Assembly: GCA_027008345.1 (NCBI GenBank)
Contig: JALTBU010000180.1
Location: forward strand, 1 to 5,060
Length of the DNA stretch: 5,060 nt
Reading direction: 5' to 3'
Source of the DNA: Nautiliaceae bacterium
GTDB taxonomy: Bacteria > Campylobacterota > Campylobacteria > Campylobacterales > Nautiliaceae
This document shows, piece after piece, positions 1 to 5,060 of this stretch. Under the pieces are notes generated by a model that saw nothing but the letters and a program-made list of their open reading frames with translations, had not been told where the DNA came from and made no database searches. Made by a program: the position numbers and the translations under genes. How positions within the stretch are numbered: the first letter of the stretch is position 1; each line of letters begins with the position of its first letter.

Positions 1-813
1 TTTTTCATCTGTTACAATCTGAGGATGGTTTTTTAACATATTCCTAATTTCCATTACAACTCTGTCAATTTCTATGGTATCAGTTGTAGGTTTGATTTTA
101 AGCCAGAATTTAATCCTTCTTCCAATAATTCTTCTTGACCAGTTTTTTATCCATTCATTTGCAAGTTTTGAATTTGGAATAACTATCAAAGCATTGTCAA
201 ATGTCCTTATTTGCGTAGAAGTAAGCCCAATTTCGGTTACAAATCCTTCAAAATCTTTTGTTTCAATCCAGTCACCCACATGAAATGCATCTTCGCTTAC
301 AAGTCTTATTGAATCAAAAAAATTCCCTATTGTCTCTTTTGCAGCAAGCCCTATAATGATACCACCAATTCCAAGTGATGTAATAATTGCCGTTAAATTT
401 ACCCCCATTTTTGAAAGAAAAATAATTATATACAAAAGTACCAATCCTACTTTTGCAAGATTGATAATCAAAGAAAAAAGTTCCCTTCTAACACTTTTCT
501 TTTTTGATATTTTTACTGAAATTGCCGTATAAATAAAATATTTTAAAATTTCATAAAAAAGCCAAAAAATAAGTGCTAAATTTACAAAAAAAAGTACATT
601 ATAAAACTTAGGATAAAAATTAAAAAAATAATAAACTGCATTAATATTAAGAATAAGTATAAAAGGAATTGAAAATTTATTTATTCTTGAATACAAAAGT
701 TTAAGTCTGATATTTTTTCTTTTTTTAAACAAAAATATTTTTATAAATCTTGTAAAAAAATAAAAAACAACATCAAAAAATATTAAAAAAATTATCAAAA
801 GTTTTGTATTCAT
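1..813 (-). CDS. MscS-family mechanosensitive ion channel (YnaI-like), C-terminus beyond the left edge
   Basis: This is an inner-membrane tension-gated channel that releases solutes on hypo-osmotic shock. Reading leftward from ATG at 813-811, 271 codons stay open to base 1, so the 3' end is missing. The N-terminal half is very hydrophobic, with likely membrane helices at about residues 3-24, 46-66, 72-96 and 112-134. The Gly/Ala-rich pore helix follows, including GIGGIIIGLAAKE (148-160), which is the hallmark of MscS TM3. The beta domain follows with HVGDWIE (178-184) and the signature IPNS (212-215). Four helices before the pore make it longer than E. coli MscS (three helices) and closer to the five-helix YnaI layout. 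The start is the only good Met before residue 136, yet it has no Shine-Dalgarno sequence. It is transcribed divergently from aspS. The family is certain; ion selectivity and exact paralogue are not. Confidence 0.93.
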   Translation of the reverse strand, partial: MNTKLLIIFLIFFDVVFYFFTRFIKIFLFKKRKNIRLKLLYSRINKFSIPFILILNINAVYYFFNFYPKFYNVLFFVNLALIFWLFYEILKYFIYTAISVKISKKKSVRRELFSLIINLAKVGLVLLYIIIFLSKMGVNLTAIITSLGIGGIIIGLAAKETIGNFFDSIRLVSEDAFHVGDWIETKDFEGFVTEIGLTSTQIRTFDNALIVIPNSKLANEWIKNWSRRIIGRRIKFWLKIKPTTDTIEIDRVVMEIRNMLKNHPQIVTDEK

Positions 814-828
814 TTTGTTTTTTAGTAA

Positions 829-837
829 ATTATATCA
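829..837 (-). promoter_or_regulatory. Extended -10 promoter for the mscS-like gene
   Basis: Read on the minus strand, 837-829 is TGA followed by a perfect TATAAT (834-829), an extended -10 of the TGN-TATAAT form. Transcription would start near 822, leaving a leader of only about 9 nt before the ATG at 813. No convincing -35 is visible, which is normal for sigma-70 promoters of Campylobacterota. The start site is inferred from spacing. Confidence 0.6.
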
Positions 838-842
838 CATTT

Positions 843-851
843 TGTTATAAT
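843..851 (+). promoter_or_regulatory. Extended -10 promoter for the aspS operon
   Basis: TGT followed by a perfect TATAAT (846-851) forms an extended -10 element. The predicted start is near 858, giving a leader of about 14 nt that contains the AAGGAA ribosome-binding site (862-867), 4 nt before the aspS ATG. The element is the mirror image of the minus-strand promoter at 829-837, and 8-bp arms 827-834 and 846-853 form a perfect inverted repeat around an 11-bp spacer. There is no clear -35. Confidence 0.65.
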
Positions 852-871
852 TTCGCCAAAAAAGGAAATTA

Positions 872-2638
872 ATGAGAAGCCATTATTGTGCCGAACTTAA
901 TGAATTAAATGTTGGCGAAGAAGTAGAACTGGTTGGGTGGGTAAATTCCCATAGAGACCATGGAGGGGTTATTTTTATAGACCTGAGGGACAGAAGTGGA
1001 ATAATTCAAATAGTGGCCGATCCGGCTGACAGCAAAGAAGCACATGCAGTTGCAGAAAAAATAAAAGATGAATATGTTATAAAAGTAAAAGGAAAAATTA
1101 GACTAAGAGGTGAAGGATTAGAAAATCCAAAACTAAAAACCGGTAAAATAGAAGTAATAGCAGATTCTATTGAAATAGAAAATACATCAGATGTTCTTCC
1201 TTTTCAAATCGGGGATAAAAATGTAAATGAAGAATTAAGACTAAAATATAGATATTTAGACCTTAGAAGCCCTGATATGCTTGAAACATTTATTTTAAGA
1301 AGTAAAGTTACAAATGCAATTAGAAAGTATTTTGATGAAAACGGATTTATTGATGTAGAAACACCGATTCTTACAAAATCCACACCTGAGGGGGCAAGAG
1401 ATTATTTGGTACCAAGCAGGGTTCATCCGGGTGAATTTTATGCACTTCCTCAATCGCCTCAGTTATTTAAACAGATTTTAATGGTGGCAGGATTTGATAA
1501 ATATTATCAAATTGCAAAATGTTTTAGGGATGAAGACCTTAGAGCTGACAGACAGCCTGAATTTACTCAGGTTGATGTGGAGATGAGCTTTGTAACTCAG
1601 GATGATGTAATTAATGCAATTGAGGGAATGGTAAAAGAGGCTTTCAAAACAGCTGGAATAGATATAAAACTTCCTATTAAAAGAATGAGCTATCATGAAG
1701 CTATGGAAAAATACGGGAGTGATAAACCAGATTTAAGATTTGATCTTCCTATGACAGACGTATTAAGTGAATTTAAAGATTCAAATAATGAAATTTTTTC
1801 CGAAATTGCAAAAGATGCTAAAAAAAACAGAATAAAAGCTCTAAAAGTTCCGGGAGGAGATAAATTTTACAGTAGAAAAATGCTAAAAGAGCTTGAAAAT
1901 TTTGTTAGAAAATTCGGTGCAAAAGGACTTGCTTATATTCAGGTAAAAGAAGAAGGGCTTAAAGGACCTATTCTTAAATTCCTAAGTGAAGAATCTCTTA
2001 ATAAAATGATTGAAAAACTAAGCCCGGAAGTTGGTGATATTATTTTCTTTGGAGCTGGAGACAAAAAAACAGTTCTTGATTATATGGGCAGACTCAGAGT
2101 TAAAATAGCAAATGATATGGGGTTAATCGATGAAAATGAATACAATTTCGTATGGATTGTAGATTTTCCTATGTTTGAGAGTGATGAAAACTCAAATCCT
2201 ACACCACTTCACCACCCATTTACAATGCCTGATATGAATACATGGGATGAAGAAAATTTTGAAGACATTAAATCAGTTGCTTATGATTTGGTATGTAACG
2301 GATATGAAATCGGTGGAGGAAGTATCAGGATTCATAAAGAAGAAATCCAAGAAAAAGTGTTTAAACTTCTTGGAATCGATGAAATGGAAGCAAGAGAAAA
2401 ATTTGGATTTTTACTTGATGCATTGAAATTTGGGGCACCGCCTCATGGAGGGTTTGCTCTTGGGCTTGACAGGGTTATAATGCTTATGAGAAAGACTGAT
2501 AATATTAGAGATGTTATAGCATTTCCTAAAACACAAAAAGCTCAGTGTTTATTAACACAGGCTCCAAGCGAAGTTGACAAAACTCAACTTAAAGAATTAC
2601 ACATAAGAGTAAAAAAACCAAAAACAGAAAATGAATAA
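872..2638 (+). CDS. aspS: Aspartyl-tRNA synthetase, bacterial type, probably non-discriminating (Asp/Asn)
   Basis: This cytosolic class II synthetase charges tRNAAsp with aspartate using ATP, and probably also mischarges tRNAAsn. Its 588 residues match the usual bacterial length (about 590). Order of parts: an N-terminal OB-fold anticodon-binding domain (about 1-105), the class II core with motif 1 around [18 protein letters not shown] (162-179), QSPQLFKQ (194-201) and motif 2 [16 protein letters not shown] (218-233), the bacterial GAD insertion (about 285-415), then LHHPFT (446-451) and motif 3 [10 protein letters not shown] (526-535). In the anticodon domain it has HRDHGG (27-32). His at this place, where E. 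coli has Leu, is linked to the non-discriminating enzymes of Pseudomonas and Helicobacter, which supply Asp-tRNAAsn to the GatCAB amidotransferase. The ATG has a good AAGGAA site. The 3' end overlaps the next gene by 8 bp. Enzyme identity is near certain; the dual specificity is inferred. Confidence 0.98.
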   Translation: MRSHYCAELNELNVGEEVELVGWVNSHRDHGGVIFIDLRDRSGIIQIVADPADSKEAHAVAEKIKDEYVIKVKGKIRLRGEGLENPKLKTGKIEVIADSIEIENTSDVLPFQIGDKNVNEELRLKYRYLDLRSPDMLETFILRSKVTNAIRKYFDENGFIDVETPILTKSTPEGARDYLVPSRVHPGEFYALPQSPQLFKQILMVAGFDKYYQIAKCFRDEDLRADRQPEFTQVDVEMSFVTQDDVINAIEGMVKEAFKTAGIDIKLPIKRMSYHEAMEKYGSDKPDLRFDLPMTDVLSEFKDSNNEIFSEIAKDAKKNRIKALKVPGGDKFYSRKMLKELENFVRKFGAKGLAYIQVKEEGLKGPILKFLSEESLNKMIEKLSPEVGDIIFFGAGDKKTVLDYMGRLRVKIANDMGLIDENEYNFVWIVDFPMFESDENSNPTPLHHPFTMPDMNTWDEENFEDIKSVAYDLVCNGYEIGGGSIRIHKEEIQEKVFKLLGIDEMEAREKFGFLLDALKFGAPPHGGFALGLDRVIMLMRKTDNIRDVIAFPKTQKAQCLLTQAPSEVDKTQLKELHIRVKKPKTENE

Positions 2639-2891
2639 AATAGTCAAAAAACTGACAATAAGTGATTTGAAAAAAGGTGATGTTTTTAAAATAATAGGAT
2701 TTGATGAAAGTTGCGGAAATTTTAAACAAAGACTTATTGACCTTGGAATTCATAAAAATCAGATGGGACAGGTTTTAAACAAATCTTTTTTTGGTCCCAT
2801 TGAAATAGAAATTGATGGAAGAAAAATTGCCATTGGAAGAGGTATGAGCAAAAAAATATATGTAAAAAAATTTGAATGCCCGATATTATAG
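2631..2891 (+). CDS. Stand-alone FeoA-domain protein
   Basis: This 86-residue protein is a single FeoA-type SH3-like domain, the usual size for the family. Seen: [12 protein letters not shown] (13-24), QRLIDLGI (33-40) followed by a turn ending in MGQV (45-48), [18 protein letters not shown] (54-71), and the closing strand KKIYVKKF (74-81). These match the FeoA core pattern of GD, QRLxDLGI, GP and a glycine-rich IAIGRG. FeoA normally assists the FeoB ferrous-iron transporter at the cytosolic membrane face, but no feoB lies beside it here, so the role is open. Its ATG sits inside the aspS end (ATGAATAA, start before the aspS stop), with no Shine-Dalgarno sequence of its own. Translation therefore probably depends on ribosomes finishing aspS. 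I leave the symbol empty because membership of a Feo system is not shown. Confidence 0.88.
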   Translation: MNKIVKKLTISDLKKGDVFKIIGFDESCGNFKQRLIDLGIHKNQMGQVLNKSFFGPIEIEIDGRKIAIGRGMSKKIYVKKFECPIL

Positions 2892-2903
2892 GTAAGAGGT
2901 ATG

Positions 2904-2962
2904 AGGAAGAAGGGAAAAGGAAAAATTAATTATATTCTCCACTTTCCTCTTTCCTCTTCCCT
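2904..2962 (+). repeat. Imperfect purine/pyrimidine inverted repeat in the feoA-adk spacer
   Basis: A 23-nt unbroken purine run (2903-2925) is followed, after an AT-rich loop, by a 21-nt unbroken pyrimidine run (2942-2962). Arms 2904-2923 and 2943-2962 pair at 15 of 20 positions, plus two G-U pairs and three A-C mismatches, around a 19-nt loop. A further GAG (2896-2898) can pair with CTC (2968-2970). The right arm contains the 7-mer TTTCCTC twice in tandem (2943-2949, 2950-2956), and the left side is built from GAGG-like units. No U-tract follows, so it is not a standard intrinsic terminator. It could be a transcript-processing or attenuating hairpin, or a copy of a dispersed intergenic repeat. 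A TATATT (2931-2936) in the loop could be a weak -10 for adk. Confidence 0.6.
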
Positions 2963-2976
2963 ATTTTCTCAAAATT

Positions 2977-2983
2977 AAAGGAG
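2977..2983 (+). promoter_or_regulatory. Ribosome-binding site of adk
   Basis: AAAGGAG lies 6 nt before the adk ATG and is among the strongest Shine-Dalgarno sequences in the window, in contrast to the preceding feoA-like gene, which has none. It sits just beyond the inverted repeat and would stay single-stranded if that hairpin formed. CTCC (2937-2940) in the hairpin loop could pair with its GGAG. Confidence 0.7.
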
Positions 2984-2989
2984 TAAAAA

Positions 2990-3571
2990 ATGAAAAAAAA
3001 ACTATTTTTAATTATTGGAGCACCAGGAAGTGGTAAAACAACTGATGCTGAGATTATTGCTGAGAGAAACCCTGATACAATCGTTCACTACTCAACTGGG
3101 GATTTATTAAGAGCAGAAGTTGCAAGCGGAAGTGAACTTGGAAAAGAGATAAAAAGCTACATTGACCAAGGAAAACTTGTACCTTTAAATATTGTAATTA
3201 ATACTATTAAAAAAGCTATTGAAAAAGCTGATAAACCAATTGTAATTATAGACGGGTTCCCAAGAAGTGTTGAACAAATGAAAGCTCTTGATGAAATGCT
3301 AAAAGAAAATCCAAATATAGAACTTGTTGAAGTAATTGAAGTGGTTGTGAGTGAAGATGTTGCAAGAGACAGAGTACTTGGTAGAAAAAGAGGTCCAGAT
3401 GATACAGATGAAGTATTTGAAAATAGAATGAAATTATATTTAAAACCTCTTGCTGAAATTGAAAAATTTTATGAATCACAAAACAAACTTGTAAAAATAA
3501 ATGGTGAAAGAACTATTGAAGAAATAGTTGCTGACATGGAAAAAGAAATTAAACAAAAAGCAGGAATCTAA
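2990..3571 (+). CDS. adk: Adenylate kinase, short-LID form
   Basis: This cytosolic enzyme balances adenine nucleotides (ATP + AMP to 2 ADP). Its 193 residues carry the P-loop GAPGSGKTT (10-18), the AMP-binding region with YSTGDLLRAEVASGSELG (34-51) and GKLVP (61-65), DGFPRSVEQ (88-96), and a very short LID, GRKRGPDDTDEVFENRM (131-147), with no zinc-binding cysteines. The Arg residues expected for phosphate contacts are present (R92, R127, R134, R146). The wording GAPGSGKTTDA, HYSTGDLLRA and SVEQM closely follows the Campylobacter jejuni protein as I remember it. The ATG has AAAGGAG 6 nt upstream, and the first codons form an A9 tract. It lies between the feoA-like gene and a membrane-protein gene that begins 2 nt after its stop, probably in the aspS operon, with a possible own promoter in the spacer. 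Confidence 0.97.
   Translation: MKKKLFLIIGAPGSGKTTDAEIIAERNPDTIVHYSTGDLLRAEVASGSELGKEIKSYIDQGKLVPLNIVINTIKKAIEKADKPIVIIDGFPRSVEQMKALDEMLKENPNIELVEVIEVVVSEDVARDRVLGRKRGPDDTDEVFENRMKLYLKPLAEIEKFYESQNKLVKINGERTIEEIVADMEKEIKQKAGI
3562..3566 (+). promoter_or_regulatory. Ribosome-binding site that decides a TTG start
   Basis: AGGAA inside the last adk codons lies 7 nt before the TTG at 3574. It supports this rare start codon for the downstream membrane protein. The next in-frame Met codon is at residue 56, inside the second membrane helix, which would be a poor start. Confidence 0.6.
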
Positions 3572-3573
3572 TC

Positions 3574-4035
3574 TTGCTTTTTTATTATGGTTTAATATTT
3601 ATAAGTATTATTATTTTATTTTTTGCATTTTTAAATATTTATAAATCATCTAAAATAGAAAAAAATATAGATAATTATGTTTATCTTGCTACTACTTCGA
3701 AAAGTTATTTTATTGGCGCTGTAATTTTTTCACTTGCTATGTTAATAATTGTGGCATTTCAGGCTATGCCTTATGCTTTTGATTTTAGAATTTTCTCTAT
3801 TGAGCTTTTCTTTGGAAGTGTTTTTTTACTTGCACTTTCTCAATTAATCTATTTTTTAAATACAAAGAAAAAATTAAATGATATTGAAGAATTTTTTAAA
3901 AAATTTGAAGCAGATTTTAAAAATAAATGCCATATGCTGATGATTAAACATATACTCTCAAAAGAAAAAGATTTAGAAAAAATAAAAGAAGTTTTTAAGA
4001 GAAATAAACATTTATGTGAAGGAAAAAAAGATTAA
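3574..4035 (+). CDS. Membrane protein of unknown function, three predicted helices and a charged C-terminal tail
   Basis: I do not recognise this 153-residue protein. It has three likely membrane helices, at about 2-22 (almost only Leu, Ile, Phe), 45-63 and 74-95. A mostly helical, lysine- and glutamate-rich tail (about 97-153) follows, probably in the cytosol given the positive residues KKKL after helix 3 and the KSSKIEK loop after helix 1. Two cysteines (119, 148) lie in the tail. It begins with TTG, 2 nt after the adk stop, with AGGAA in the end of adk as ribosome-binding site, so it should be co-translated with adk. In Campylobacter, as I recall, the place after adk is taken by ppa (pyrophosphatase); here it is this protein. 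Its stop codon overlaps the stop of the minus-strand gene. The reading frame is well supported by length and context; function is unknown. Confidence 0.8.
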   Translation: MLFYYGLIFISIIILFFAFLNIYKSSKIEKNIDNYVYLATTSKSYFIGAVIFSLAMLIIVAFQAMPYAFDFRIFSIELFFGSVFLLALSQLIYFLNTKKKLNDIEEFFKKFEADFKNKCHMLMIKHILSKEKDLEKIKEVFKRNKHLCEGKKD

Positions 4036-4298
4036 TTTTTATCTTCTGATTTATCTTTATTTTCCTCTTTCATTTTACATCTGAGTTCTTCTTGAACTTT
4101 AATATGCTCAATTCTATCAATTAATGCATCAAGTTCTTTAATTTGCTCTTCACATTTTTTTTGAAGTTCTTCTTTTTTTTCATTAAGAATTTTTAGCTGT
4201 TTTTCAATCTCTTCAACAGGAATAGCACATTTTTTTGCAGCTTCCTCTTCTTTTTCAAGTGCCCATTCAGTAATTTTTTTGATAAATTCTTTTAACAT
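4032..4298 (-). CDS. Small coiled-coil protein of unknown function
   Basis: This 88-residue, highly charged protein begins with a short amphipathic stretch LKEFIKKITEWALEKEEEAA (2-21) and has a break around CAIPVEE (24-30). From about 31 to 71 a long helix follows, with hydrophobic residues at roughly 3-4 spacing (I31, L35, L38, L45, I53, L56, I60, I63, I66), typical of a coiled coil. The tail is a disordered Lys/Asp/Glu run. Three cysteines are present (24, 49, 74); they are not in CxxC pairs. There is no signal peptide, so a cytosolic, oligomeric protein is likely. It is real rather than a shadow: the ATG at 4298 has AAAGGAG 5 nt upstream (4310-4304) and a promoter-like element behind it. 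It is divergent from the sirtuin gene and convergent, with a 4-bp overlap, with the membrane-protein gene. Function cannot be assigned. Confidence 0.8.
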   Translation of the reverse strand: MLKEFIKKITEWALEKEEEAAKKCAIPVEEIEKQLKILNEKKEELQKKCEEQIKELDALIDRIEHIKVQEELRCKMKEENKDKSEDKN

Positions 4299-4312
4299 TT
4301 ATTCTCCTTTTG

Positions 4313-4318
4313 TATAAT
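4313..4318 (+). promoter_or_regulatory. -10 element for the sirtuin gene
   Basis: A perfect TATAAT, preceded directly by TTTG, would start transcription near 4325. The leader of about 24 nt contains AAAGGA (4338-4343), 5 nt before the sirtuin ATG at 4349. No -35 is evident. The TATAAT overlaps the 5' leader region of the opposing coiled-coil gene. Confidence 0.5.
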
Positions 4319-4327
4319 TATCTTAAT

Positions 4328-4336
4328 ATTTTAACA
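4328..4336 (-). promoter_or_regulatory. Extended -10 promoter for the coiled-coil gene
   Basis: On the minus strand, 4336-4328 reads TGT-TAAAAT, an extended -10 resembling the aspS element TGT-TATAAT. The start would be near 4321, with a leader of about 23 nt including the AAAGGAG site at 4310-4304. An alternative, GATAAT at 4322-4317, would leave a leader of only about 12 nt and is less likely. Confidence 0.45.
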
Positions 4337-4348
4337 TAAAGGATTAAT

Positions 4349-5060
4349 ATGATTGTTGATGATTATAAAAAAGCTGCCAAAATTATTAAAAATTCAAAAA
4401 ATTTAGTTGCATTTACAGGGGCTGGAATAAGTGTGGAAAGCGGTATACCTCCATTTCGTGGACCCACAGGACTATGGAGTAAATATGATCCTAAAATTCT
4501 TGATATTGATTTTTTTATATCTCATCCAGATATAAGTTGGAAATATATAAAAGAGATTTTTTATGATTATATGCAAAACATAAAGCCAAATAAAGCCCAT
4601 TATTTTTTAGCAGAGCTTGAACAAAAAGGATTTTTAAAAGGAATTATCACTCAAAATATTGATAATCTCCATCAAAAAGCGGGAAGTAAAAATGTCATAG
4701 AATTCCATGGAACTGCCAATAAACTTGAATGCATAAAATGCAAAAGCAAATATGACATCAATAATATCTCTTTAAATACTTTACCCCCTATATGTCCAAA
4801 ATGCAGTGGTATTTTAAAACCAGATTTTGTATTTTTTAAAGAACCGATTCCAGCTGATGCATTTGAAAAATCAATTCAATTAATGCAAAATGCTGATGCA
4901 CTCTTAATAATAGGAACTACCGGAGAAATTATGCCCGCAAGCGAATTGCCTTTTTTAGCAAAACAAAATGGATCAAAAATAATTGAAATAAACATAGAAC
5001 CTTCAAATTTTACAAATAATATAACAGATATATTCTTAAAAAATAAAGCCACGATTGCAA
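4349..5060 (+). CDS. Sirtuin NAD+-dependent protein deacylase, class U-like, 3' end beyond the window
   Basis: The enzyme removes acyl groups from protein lysines using NAD+, yielding nicotinamide and O-acyl-ADP-ribose. The frame is open from ATG at 4349 to the last base (237 codons). Seen in order: NAD+-binding GAGISVESGIPPFRG (24-38), TQNIDNLHQKAG (101-112), catalytic His in EFHG (H120), four zinc cysteines in two CxxC pairs (C128/C131, C149/C152), GTTGEIMPASELP (189-201), and EINIEP (213-218) near the ribose pocket. The region from FRGP through DIDFFISHP to KAGSKNVIE strongly recalls Thermotoga maritima Sir2 (class U, 246 residues), so only about ten residues are probably missing. Residues aligning with the SIRT5 YxxR acid-acyl pocket appear to be I67 and I70, favouring acetyl over succinyl groups. 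The Asp of the usual GIPDFR is Pro (P35). AAAGGA precedes the start by 5 nt. The symbol cobB would fit but is not assigned. Confidence 0.95.
   Translation, partial: MIVDDYKKAAKIIKNSKNLVAFTGAGISVESGIPPFRGPTGLWSKYDPKILDIDFFISHPDISWKYIKEIFYDYMQNIKPNKAHYFLAELEQKGFLKGIITQNIDNLHQKAGSKNVIEFHGTANKLECIKCKSKYDINNISLNTLPPICPKCSGILKPDFVFFKEPIPADAFEKSIQLMQNADALLIIGTTGEIMPASELPFLAKQNGSKIIEINIEPSNFTNNITDIFLKNKATIA

Noticed and set aside
74..283. Plus-strand open frame of 69 codons
   Set aside because: It is antisense to the conserved MscS beta domain, has no ribosome-binding site, and its protein has no domain-like pattern.
821..828. -35 box for the aspS promoter
   Set aside because: The TAGTAA at the expected distance does not resemble TTGACA, and Campylobacterota promoters often lack one.
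1478..1696. Minus-strand open frame of 72 codons
   Set aside because: It is a shadow across the motif 2 region of aspS, with no initiation signals and odd composition.
2904..2975. Intrinsic terminator after the feoA-like gene
   Set aside because: The stem is imperfect and its right arm is followed by mixed sequence rather than a run of T, so I list it as a repeat or hairpin only.
3246..3479. Minus-strand open frame of 77 codons
   Set aside because: It lies wholly within adk on the opposite strand. Its Leu/Gln/His-rich translation is typical of antisense to an AT-rich gene.
4020..4045. Bidirectional terminator at the convergent junction
   Set aside because: The A-run and T-run around TTAA give only weak A-U pairing with no GC stem, which is not enough to call.
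1..5060. CRISPR arrays, transposases, tRNA genes, toxin-antitoxin or phage-defence systems
   Set aside because: No spaced direct repeats, terminal inverted repeats, cloverleaf-like segments or matching protein motifs were seen on either strand. The region reads as ordinary chromosomal backbone.

Overview
The window is AT-rich (roughly 30% GC by eye). It looks like a chromosomal housekeeping region of a member of the Campylobacterota (former Epsilonproteobacteria). The best clues are a short-LID adenylate kinase very like the Campylobacter protein, an aspartyl-tRNA synthetase of the non-discriminating kind known from Helicobacter, and aspS lying just upstream of adk, as I recall for Campylobacter. 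A deep-branching, vent-type lineage such as Nautiliales is a guess from base composition and protein style, not something the sequence proves.

Layout. Positions 1-813 (minus strand) hold most of an MscS/YnaI-type mechanosensitive channel gene that runs off the left edge. A compact 58-bp divergent promoter region (814-871) separates it from a plus-strand cluster: aspS (872-2638), a small stand-alone FeoA-domain gene overlapping the aspS stop (2631-2891), a 98-bp spacer with a striking purine/pyrimidine imperfect inverted repeat (about 2904-2962), adk (2990-3571), and a TTG-initiated three-helix membrane protein of unknown function (3574-4035). The last gene converges with, and overlaps by 4 bp, a small minus-strand coiled-coil protein gene (4032-4298). 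A second short divergent promoter region (4299-4348) leads into a class U-like sirtuin deacetylase gene (4349 to the right edge, 3' end missing).

How the genes work together. aspS through the membrane protein read as one tightly packed operon that couples tRNA aspartylation (probably also making Asp-tRNAAsn for amidation), an orphan FeoA-like SH3 protein, nucleotide interconversion by Adk and an unknown membrane protein. The sirtuin is transcribed independently and divergently from the coiled-coil gene. I see no phage, IS element, CRISPR array, tRNA, rRNA or defence system. The more unusual items are the inverted repeat in front of adk, the orphan FeoA gene translationally coupled to aspS, the two face-to-face promoter pairs, and a sirtuin with a Pro in place of the usual Asp of the GIPDFR motif. 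There are no gene-free stretches longer than 100 bp.
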